From: JAENVU01 sp964639075
GTDB taxonomy: Bacteria > Actinomycetota > Acidimicrobiia > IMCC26256 > JAENVU01
DNA: 27,896 nucleotides
Assembly: GCA_964639075.1 (NCBI GenBank)
Contig: CAZXCB010000012.1
Location: 1 to 27,896 of the forward strand
Direction: 5' to 3'
A model generated the notes under the pieces. It ran no database searches and was not told where the DNA came from. It saw only the letters and a program-made list of their open reading frames with translations. The translations under genes were made by a program, and so were the position numbers. Below, piece after piece: positions 15,017 to 20,988 of the stretch. The stretch's first letter is position 1, and every line of letters starts with the position of its first letter.

Positions 15017-17569
15017 ATGTGGAGGGCGACGATCAAAGGCGTGGTCGCCCGCAAGGTGCGCCTCCTGTTGACCGCCCTCGCCGTCGTCCTCGGCGTGACG
15101 TTCGTGAGCGGGACCTACGTGCTCACCGACACGCTGCACGCCTCGCTCACCCAGATCTTCCAGCAGTACGCGTCGGGGAGCGACCTCGTGATCGCCGCCA
15201 GGCACCAGGTGGGGGACCGTGCCACCAGCCGGCAACGCATCCCGGCGTCGATCGCGGACGAGGTGACACGCGTCCCCGGCGTGGCGGACGCGACGCCGTT
15301 CCTCATCGGGGACGCCAAGCTCATCGAGCAGGACGGCCGTACCGCGATCCAGCCGCTCGGTGCGGTCACGCTCGGGATCTCGTGGGCCGGTGGCGACAGC
15401 GTCGGTCCCGCGAAGGTCGTCGCCGGCCGGCGCCCACTGCGCGACGGCGAGGTCGCGATCGACGCCGGGACGGCGAAACGCTACGGGTTCCGCGTCGGTG
15501 ACCCGATCCGGATCCTGCTGACGGGCGCGGCGGAGCCCTTCCGCGTCGTCGGGCTGGTCGCGCTCGGCGACCGCCAGGATCTCGGCTTCGCGACGGTCGC
15601 CGCGTTCGACCGGACGACCGCGGCGCGCGCGTTCGCGGCCGAAGGGCTCGCCGACTTCGTCTTCGTGCGGGCCGAGCCCGGCACGAACCTGAGCGAGCTG
15701 ACGCGTCGGATCCGTTCCGAAGTCGGTACCGAGCTCACGGTCCGCCGGTCGAGCCAGTTCGCGGCGGAGCTGCAGCAGCAGGTCGACGAGTTCCTCTCGA
15801 TCCTCAACGACCTGCTGCTCGGCTTCGCCGGCATCGGCCTCCTCGTCGGCGGGTTCATCATCTTCAACACGTTCACGATCCTCGTCGCGCAACGCACCCG
15901 GGAGCTCGGCCTCCTGCGGGCGATGGGCGCGAGCGGCACGCAGGTCGTCGGCTCGGTCCTCGTGGAGGCGCTCATCATGGGTGTCGTCGCGTCCGTGCTC
16001 GGGTTCGTCCTCGGGATCGCGCTCGGCCGGCTCCTGCTCGCGGTGCTCCCGGGTATCGGCGTGCCGGTACCCGACACCGCGCTCGTCGTGCTCACGCGCA
16101 CCGTCGAGGCGTGTGCGATCGTCGGGATCGGGGTCACGACCCTTGCCGCGGTCGTCCCTGCGATCCGCGCCGCCCGCACGCCACCGATCGCCGCGATCGG
16201 CGATCTGCGGGTCACGAGCCGGCTCCGCTCGACGATCGGGCGGGCGATCGCCGGTGTCGTCGTCACCGGCGCCGGGATCGCGATCGGTGCATACGGCATC
16301 TGGGGCACGCGGCCCGTCGAGCAGTCGGTCGCGATCACCTTCCTCGGTGGCTTCGTGATCTTCGTCGGCATGGTGGTGCTCGGACCCCTCGGCGCGCGCC
16401 GGCTGGCCGCGATCATCGGCCGACCGTTGCCGACGGCCTTCGGCGTGACCGGGACGCTCGCGCGGGGCAACGCGATGCGGAACCCGAAGCGGACGACCGT
16501 GACCGCGGCCGCGCTCGTGGTCGGGCTCGCGCTGGTCACGCTCGTCGCGATCTTCGGCGCGTCGCTCAAGGGATCGGTCGGCAGCTCGCTCGCCGACGTG
16601 CGGGCCGAGGTGATCGTCACCGCGCCCGGCTACGCCGGGTTCTCGACCCAGGTGCGCGATCGCGCGCTGCGCACCCCGGGGGTGCAGGAGGCGATCGGAT
16701 TCCGCTGGGGCCAGGCCGAGGTGGACGGCAACGAGGAGACGGTCAACGGCGTGCAGCCGACGGGCTTCGACCGGGTGATCGACTGGCGGTTCCGCGGCGC
16801 GGCGCCGACGCGCCTGGACCCGGGTGATGTGATGGTCTCGACCATCGAGGCCGACGCCTACGGCCTGCGTGACGGCGACCGGGTGGTGATCCGGTTCCCG
16901 CGTCTCGGCCCGACCGGGCTGCGCGTCGTCGGGATCTACGAGACGCGGCGGTTCTCGGGCGCATTCCCGATCGACTTCCTCGTCTCGAACGAGCTCTACG
17001 ACGAGGCGTTCGGCGGCGCGCCCCAGGACACGCTGCTCTACGTGAAGGCGGCGCCGGGCCGGGGCGACGAGGTCGCCGAGCGCCTGCACCGGTCGCTCGC
17101 CGAGCCGTTCCCGAACGTCGACGTGCAGACGGTCGCGCAGTACGCGAACTCCCGCCGAACGTTCCTCGACCAGTTCCTCAACATCTTCGTCGCGCTGCTG
17201 CTGCTGTCCGAGCTCATCGCGGTGCTCGGCATCGTGAACACGTTGCTGCTCTCGGTCTACGAACGGACACGCGAGCTCGGGTTGCTGCGGACCGTCGGCA
17301 CGACGCGCCGGCAGGTGTGGGGGATGGTGTCCGGGGAGTCGGTGATCATCGCGGTGCTGGGGTGCGTCGTCGGGCTCGGGGTGGGGCTGCTCTGGGGGTG
17401 GGCCGTGCTCACGGTGCTGCGCGCGCGGTTCACCGACGCGATGGTGATCCCGTACGGCCAGCTCGCCTGGTTCGTGGTCGCCTCGGTCATCGCGGGCTTC
17501 CTCGCCGCGGTGATCCCCGCCTGGCACGCGGCCCGGCTCGACGTGCTGGACGCGATCGCCTACGAGTGA
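15017..17569 (+). CDS. FtsX-family ABC transporter permease (MacB/LolE-like, two permease modules)
   Basis: 850-residue membrane protein. A first membrane helix (about residues 17-35) is followed by a large extracytoplasmic domain (40-255) and a three-helix FtsX module (about 265-390) containing RTRELGLLRAMGAS. A linker with two more helices follows (about 410-465). The pattern then repeats: a helix near 495-515, a second extracytoplasmic domain (520-715) and a second FtsX module (720-845) with RTRELGLLRTVGTTRRQ. Such double permeases work with a MacB/LolD-type ATPase to move lipids, lipoproteins or peptides or to transmit force in the envelope. No ATPase gene is adjacent. The MWRATIKG start is chosen because family members begin this way; in-frame GTG 14993 and ATG 15008 are alternatives. 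Confidence 0.85.
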   Translation: MWRATIKGVVARKVRLLLTALAVVLGVTFVSGTYVLTDTLHASLTQIFQQYASGSDLVIAARHQVGDRATSRQRIPASIADEVTRVPGVADATPFLIGDAKLIEQDGRTAIQPLGAVTLGISWAGGDSVGPAKVVAGRRPLRDGEVAIDAGTAKRYGFRVGDPIRILLTGAAEPFRVVGLVALGDRQDLGFATVAAFDRTTAARAFAAEGLADFVFVRAEPGTNLSELTRRIRSEVGTELTVRRSSQFAAELQQQVDEFLSILNDLLLGFAGIGLLVGGFIIFNTFTILVAQRTRELGLLRAMGASGTQVVGSVLVEALIMGVVASVLGFVLGIALGRLLLAVLPGIGVPVPDTALVVLTRTVEACAIVGIGVTTLAAVVPAIRAARTPPIAAIGDLRVTSRLRSTIGRAIAGVVVTGAGIAIGAYGIWGTRPVEQSVAITFLGGFVIFVGMVVLGPLGARRLAAIIGRPLPTAFGVTGTLARGNAMRNPKRTTVTAAALVVGLALVTLVAIFGASLKGSVGSSLADVRAEVIVTAPGYAGFSTQVRDRALRTPGVQEAIGFRWGQAEVDGNEETVNGVQPTGFDRVIDWRFRGAAPTRLDPGDVMVSTIEADAYGLRDGDRVVIRFPRLGPTGLRVVGIYETRRFSGAFPIDFLVSNELYDEAFGGAPQDTLLYVKAAPGRGDEVAERLHRSLAEPFPNVDVQTVAQYANSRRTFLDQFLNIFVALLLLSELIAVLGIVNTLLLSVYERTRELGLLRTVGTTRRQVWGMVSGESVIIAVLGCVVGLGVGLLWGWAVLTVLRARFTDAMVIPYGQLAWFVVASVIAGFLAAVIPAWHAARLDVLDAIAYE

Positions 17570-17592
17570 GAGGGAGCCGGAGGCCCTGCTGC

Positions 17593-17598
17593 TACGCT
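17593..17598 (+). promoter_or_regulatory. Possible -10 box (TACGCT) of tRNA-Val
   Basis: TACGCT fits TANNNT and would start transcription about 7 nt before the mature tRNA 5' end at 17612. No -35 was recognised. Confidence 0.35.
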
Positions 17599-17611
17599 CG
17601 CTCGCCTCACC

Positions 17612-17688
17612 GGGCGGTTAGCTCAGTTGGTTAGAGCGCTTGCTCGACACGCAAGAGGTCGGAGGTTCGAGTCCTCTACCGCCCACCA
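17612..17688 (+). tRNA. tRNA-Val (anticodon GAC)
   Basis: A full cloverleaf of 77 nt including encoded CCA. The acceptor stem is GGGCGGT (17612-17618) with ACCGCCC (17678-17684). The D arm stem is GCTC/GAGC. The anticodon stem is CTTGC/GCAAG (17639-17643 with 17651-17655) around loop TCGACAC, so the anticodon GAC is at 17646-17648. The T arm is GGAGG-TTCGAGT-CCTCT (17661-17677). The discriminator is A and CCA is at 17686-17688. Position 33 of the loop is C rather than the almost universal U. It reads the GUC/GUU valine codons. Confidence 0.95.
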
Positions 17689-17701
17689 CAGGATGCGCAG
17701 C

Positions 17702-17727
17702 GCAGCGGGGGCTCCGGCCCCCGCTGC
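17702..17727. terminator. Strong hairpin terminator after tRNA-Val
   Basis: A perfect 11-bp GC-rich stem (17702-17712 with 17717-17727) closes a TCCG loop on a C-G pair, a UNCG-type extra-stable tetraloop. It sits between the plus-strand tRNA and the 3' end of the minus-strand cyclase gene, so it can serve both. There is only a weak T-containing tail (TTC). Confidence 0.65.
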
Positions 17728-17770
17728 TTCGCGTCCCGGGTCCGTGGCGGCGGGCGTCGGTCGCGTCGGC

Positions 17771-19096
17771 TCAGTCGACGACGGCATAGATCTGCCAGTC
17801 GTCGGGCACTCCCTTGAGCACGTGCGACCCGCGGTCCTCGAAGCGGATGCCGGAACCGGCCACGAGGTCCCGGACGGTGCGCGAGGCGAGGATCTCGCCG
17901 GGACCGGCGAGGCTCTCGATGCGAGCGGCGATGTTCGCCGCGATCCCGGCGATGTCGTCGCCGCGCAGCTCGACCTCGCCGCTGTGGAGCCCGACGCGGA
18001 CCTCCAGGCCGAGCGCGCGGAGCCGTTCCCGGATCTCGCCCGCGCAGCGGATCGCCCGAGCCGGACCGTCGAAGGTCGCGACGAAGCCGTCGCCGGTGGT
18101 CTTGACCTCGCTGCCGGCGGCGCGCTGGAGCGCCATGCGCACGTTGCGGTCGTGGGCGTCGAGCAGGTCGTGCCAGTGGCGGTCACCGTGCTCCGCGGCC
18201 TGACGGGTCGAGTCGACGATGTCGGTGAACATCACGGTCGCGAGGACGCGGTCGGTGCGGGGCTCGGGTCGGCTGCCGGTGACGAACTCCTCGATCTCGG
18301 CCAGGAGCGAGTCGGTGTCGCCGGTGAAGAGGAAGTCGGCCGAGCCCGGGAGCTCGACGAGACGCGCGTCGGCCAGGTTGTCGGCGAGATACCGCGCCTG
18401 GGCGAGGCCGATCCACGCGTGCCGGCGGGCGAGGAGCAGCACCGGGGTACGGATCGACGACAGCACGGACCGCACGTCGACCTCGAACAGCCACCGGCGC
18501 ATCGCCTGCATCGTCGTCGGGCTCGCGGAGTGCCGGAAGTACGCCTGGCACCACTCCGCGGCCTCGGGCGTGAGCTCTTCTCCGGCGACCGCGCGCACCG
18601 CCGCCGGCGACATGTAGGTGGACGCGAGCATGCGCGCCTGGTCCTCGGCGGGGATCCCGATGGGGAAGTCGTCCGTCGCGCCGAGGCGGGCCCAGCCGTT
18701 GACGAGGATGACGGACTCGACGCGTTCGGGGTGCGTCGCCGCGGCGAGCAGCGCCATTGGCGCGCCGGAGCCCTTCCCGATGAGGTGGGCGCGGTCGACG
18801 CCGAGGTCGTCGAGGACGGCGCGCACGTCGTCGCCCCACTCCTCGAGCGTGGGAAGTGCGCCGATCGAGACCGGGTCCGACAGGCCGACGCCACGCTTGT
18901 CGAAGACGACGAGCCGTCCGAGCCGCGCGAGGTCGTCGAAGACCGCGAGGTACGGGGAGCTCGGCTCCCACAGCATCCCGACGTGGCTGAACCAGTCGTT
19001 GACGAGGACCAGGTCCGTCCCACCCTGCCCCTCGGTGCGGTAGGCGACGTACGAGTCGCCCGATCGCGCGTACTCGATGACCGACGCTTGGGGCAC
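17771..19096 (-). CDS. Alpha/beta-hydrolase-like domain fused to a class III adenylyl cyclase
   Basis: 441 residues. The N-terminal part (about 10-272) has the alpha/beta-hydrolase fold (FDKRGVGLSDP, nucleophile-elbow region LIGKGSGAP, THPERV). The nucleophile Ser of GxSxG is Gly109, the acid-loop Asp is absent (RRHAWIG), and the catalytic His position near residue 254 is Asp, so it is probably a non-catalytic sensor. The C-terminal cyclase homology domain (about 285-441) looks complete: metal Asp292 and Asp336, substrate-selecting Lys332 and Asp381 (favouring ATP), transition-state Asn388 and Arg392. It should make cAMP as a dimer. Cytoplasmic; no membrane segment. GTG start with GGAGG 4 nt upstream. 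Fusions of this kind are known in mycobacteria and relatives. Confidence 0.88.
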   Translation of the reverse strand: MPQASVIEYARSGDSYVAYRTEGQGGTDLVLVNDWFSHVGMLWEPSSPYLAVFDDLARLGRLVVFDKRGVGLSDPVSIGALPTLEEWGDDVRAVLDDLGVDRAHLIGKGSGAPMALLAAATHPERVESVILVNGWARLGATDDFPIGIPAEDQARMLASTYMSPAAVRAVAGEELTPEAAEWCQAYFRHSASPTTMQAMRRWLFEVDVRSVLSSIRTPVLLLARRHAWIGLAQARYLADNLADARLVELPGSADFLFTGDTDSLLAEIEEFVTGSRPEPRTDRVLATVMFTDIVDSTRQAAEHGDRHWHDLLDAHDRNVRMALQRAAGSEVKTTGDGFVATFDGPARAIRCAGEIRERLRALGLEVRVGLHSGEVELRGDDIAGIAANIAARIESLAGPGEILASRTVRDLVAGSGIRFEDRGSHVLKGVPDDWQIYAVVD

Positions 19097-19123
19097 CGTT
19101 CCTCCGTGTGCCAGTGTGTGGGC

Positions 19124-19129
19124 AATCTA
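19124..19129 (-). promoter_or_regulatory. Putative -10 box (TAGATT) of the hydrolase-cyclase gene
   Basis: TAGATT on the minus strand predicts a start near 19117 and a leader of about 21 nt that includes the GGAGG at 19101-19105. A small inverted repeat (CGGCC/GGCCG, 19131-19145) lies directly upstream and could be an operator. Confidence 0.4.
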
Positions 19130-19164
19130 TCGGCCCTCGGGGCCGGGGCAGAGAGGAGACCGGG

Positions 19165-19545
19165 ATGCCGTTCCTCGTCGGATCCATCCTGTTGGCGAAC
19201 GAGACGTTCGCGCCGTTGCACGACTTCGACCCCGGGGCGATCCTCGATGCCACCGCCGAGGCGGAGACGGTGCTCGGGGCGGCGGAGGCGTTGGGCCTCC
19301 TCGACGTCCTGAGCGAGCCGAACGCGGTCCACATGGCCGAGTTCCTCGCGGCGATCCCTGCGTCGCTCGACGCGGCGGCGCTCGCGGCGCTCCGGAGCGC
19401 ACTCGCGCGCGGGGTTCGGGTGCAGGTCACCTGGCAGCCCGCGTACGAATTCGAGCTGCGCCTGTGGGAGGCATCGGAGGGCAGCGCCGGTCTGGTCAAC
19501 GTGCACATCCTCTCCCCGCATCCCCAGGAGTCGCCGGCATCCTGA
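19165..19545 (+). CDS. Hypothetical protein, 126 aa
   Basis: I do not recognise this family. The protein is acidic and Ala/Leu-rich, with a predicted helical middle (about residues 25-85) and a beta-like C-terminal part (VRVQVTWQPAYEFELRLWEA). It has no signal peptide, Cys or metal motif. The ATG at 19165 is preferred because GAGGAG (19152-19157) precedes it by about 7 nt; the frame extends upstream without support. It is divergent from the hydrolase-cyclase gene (68 nt) and 68 nt ahead of the DUF4097-cyclase operon, which has its own promoter-like sequence. Codon use (GC at third positions) is as in its neighbours, so I believe it is a real gene. Confidence 0.6.
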   Translation: MPFLVGSILLANETFAPLHDFDPGAILDATAEAETVLGAAEALGLLDVLSEPNAVHMAEFLAAIPASLDAAALAALRSALARGVRVQVTWQPAYEFELRLWEASEGSAGLVNVHILSPHPQESPAS

Positions 19546-19590
19546 TCGGTCGCCGGATGTGACCGGCGGCGCGAGTCCTTCCCGCGGGCG

Positions 19591-19607
19591 GTGACCGCGG
19601 TCATGAT
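19591..19607 (+). promoter_or_regulatory. CRP-like palindrome overlapping a putative -10 of the DUF4097-cyclase operon
   Basis: TGACCGCGGTCA (19592-19603) is a perfect 12-bp palindrome. Read as GTGA-N6-TCAT (19591-19604) it matches 7 of the 8 core bases of the CRP/Cmr consensus GTGA-N6-TCAC. It overlaps CATGAT (19602-19607), a TANNNT-like -10 placed 6 nt before the ATG at 19614, so binding here would be expected to block transcription. Confidence 0.4.
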
Positions 19608-19613
19608 GCGCGG

Positions 19614-20279
19614 ATGGAACCGGTACGCGTCACCGCGTCCTCGGGTCGGATCCGGGTGCAGGCCGAGCCCCGTGACGACGTCGAGGTCGAGCGGGGTCAG
19701 CACCATCCGATGGGCGGCGTGCTCGAGGTCCAGGGCGAGTCGTCCGGCGTCGTGATGCGGGTGCCCGACGGCACCGATCTCGTCGTGGGCTCGCACTCGG
19801 GGTCGGTCGAGCTGCGGGGGGAGCTCGGCGACGTCCGCGTCACGACCCGCAGCGGCTCGGTGTGGATCGAGGCGTGCCGCTCGCTCGACGCGCGGACGGT
19901 GTCGGGCCGCGTCGAGGTCGGGCGGATCAGCGGCGACGCGCGCATCAAGGCCGCGAGCGGTCGCGTGACGGTCGACCACGTCGGCGGCGAGCTGACGGTC
20001 ACGGCGGTCTCGGGGCGTATCGACGTCGCCGACGCCGCCGGTGCGGTGCACGCGACCACGGTCAACGGCCGTGTCGAGATCGGGGCGAGTGGGAAGGCCG
20101 AGGTCCGCTGCGAGTCCGTCTCGGGCGCGGTCGTCGTGCAGGTCCCGCGCGATGTGAAGCCGCGTGCCCGGTTGCGTTCGGTGTCGGGACGGTGCGCGTG
20201 CAAGGTGACCGAGGGTGACGACTGCACCGTGTCGGGGCGGACCGTCAGCGGATCGATCACGGTGCGCGCGGCGAGATGA
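19614..20279 (+). CDS. DUF4097-type beta-helix repeat protein
   Basis: 221 residues made almost entirely of short beta-strand repeats of the DUF4097 (putative adhesin / beta-strand repeat) type. A (V/A/R)-S-G-(R/S)-V turn recurs at Gly63, 81, 98, 116, 134, 152 (NG), 171 and 192, a period of about 18 residues, as expected for one rung of a right-handed beta-helix. There is no signal peptide or membrane helix, so the protein should be cytoplasmic. DUF4097 proteins are often found with PadR regulators or envelope stress genes; here the partner is a cyclase whose ATG overlaps this stop codon (ATGA). No Shine-Dalgarno precedes the ATG; CATGAT-N6-ATG suggests a leaderless start. Biochemical role unknown. 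Confidence 0.8.
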   Translation: MEPVRVTASSGRIRVQAEPRDDVEVERGQHHPMGGVLEVQGESSGVVMRVPDGTDLVVGSHSGSVELRGELGDVRVTTRSGSVWIEACRSLDARTVSGRVEVGRISGDARIKAASGRVTVDHVGGELTVTAVSGRIDVADAAGAVHATTVNGRVEIGASGKAEVRCESVSGAVVVQVPRDVKPRARLRSVSGRCACKVTEGDDCTVSGRTVSGSITVRAAR

Positions 20280-20800
20280 CGACCGAGCCCGGGGCCGTGG
20301 TGTTCACCGACCTGGTCGGGTTCACCGAGTTCACCGCGACGGCGGGTGATGACGCCGCGGTCGCGCTGCTCGCGAACCAGGAGCGCGTCGTCCGAGGACT
20401 CCTCCCGCCCGATGCCAGGATCGTCAAGGAGCTCGGCGACGGGTTGATGCTCCATTTCACCGACGGCTGCGCTGCAGTCTCCACGATGCTCGCGGTGCTC
20501 GACGCGTTCGACGCACCCGACGACGCCGACGAGCTGCCGTTGTGGGTGCGGGTCGGCGGCCACTGGGGTGCCCCGACGCGTCGTGGTTCGGACCTCGTCG
20601 GCCACGACGCGAACGTGGCGGCGCGCATCGTCGACGTCGCGTCGCCGGGTGAGCTGCTCGTCAGCGACGCGCTCCGGCTCGCGGGAGAGCACGGCGACGT
20701 GGAGTTCGACGAGCTCGGACCCGTGATGATGAAGGGGCTCGTCGAGCCGATCTCGCTGTTCCGCGTCGAGCGCTGCTACGCGGACGCCGGTCGTCTGTGA
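20276..20800 (+). CDS. Stand-alone class III adenylyl/guanylyl cyclase domain
   Basis: 174 residues, a single cyclase homology domain with nothing attached. All active-site positions look intact: metal Asp12 (VVFTDLVGFT) and Asp55 (LGDG), substrate-selecting Lys51 and Asp106 (typical of adenylyl cyclases), transition-state Asn113 and Arg117 (NVAAR). It should work as a homodimer with two shared sites and make cAMP from ATP in the cytoplasm. It lacks any sensor domain, so control must come from expression or from a partner. The ATG overlaps the stop of the DUF4097 gene by 4 nt, so the two proteins are co-translated and may interact. Confidence 0.88.
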   Translation: MTTEPGAVVFTDLVGFTEFTATAGDDAAVALLANQERVVRGLLPPDARIVKELGDGLMLHFTDGCAAVSTMLAVLDAFDAPDDADELPLWVRVGGHWGAPTRRGSDLVGHDANVAARIVDVASPGELLVSDALRLAGEHGDVEFDELGPVMMKGLVEPISLFRVERCYADAGRL

Positions 20801-20917
20801 TCGATCGGCCCGCCTCGTAGCCCCTCTGACCTGCGATTTCGGGTTGTGTCACCTCCCCGTCATCGCTCCGCGCGCGAGCGTTCGCACATCAAAGGTACGC
20901 CTCACGTTCATCCGTAA

Positions 20918-20988
20918 TAGGGTGCAGGGAGCCGCCCAGTGCGGACCAAAGCGGGCGAATCACCCAGGGCGGGTAGATGGAGCGCACA
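20918..20988 (+). promoter_or_regulatory. Putative promoter and structured leader of the Ig-like surface protein gene
   Basis: TAGGGT at 20918-20923 is a good actinobacterial -10 and predicts a start near 20930. The leader that follows can form a short hairpin (CCGC/GCGG, 20932-20935 with 20941-20944), or instead CCGCCC (20932-20937) can pair with GGGCGG (20967-20972), just before the start codons. The rest of the spacer back to 20801 holds nothing recognisable. Confidence 0.35.

Noticed and set aside
14933..17527. An 864-codon open frame on the minus strand, antisense to the FtsX permease
   Set aside because: The sequence is charged and repetitive without recognisable motifs; the plus strand encodes a well-defined membrane protein.
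20881..20976. Class I c-di-GMP (GEMM) or c-di-AMP (ydaO) riboswitch before the surface-protein gene
   Set aside because: Fragments such as CAAAGC, GGGTAG and CGAATC are present, but the invariant GGCAAAC, GACGC and GCCGGG blocks of GEMM and the repeated AATCC motifs of ydaO are absent.
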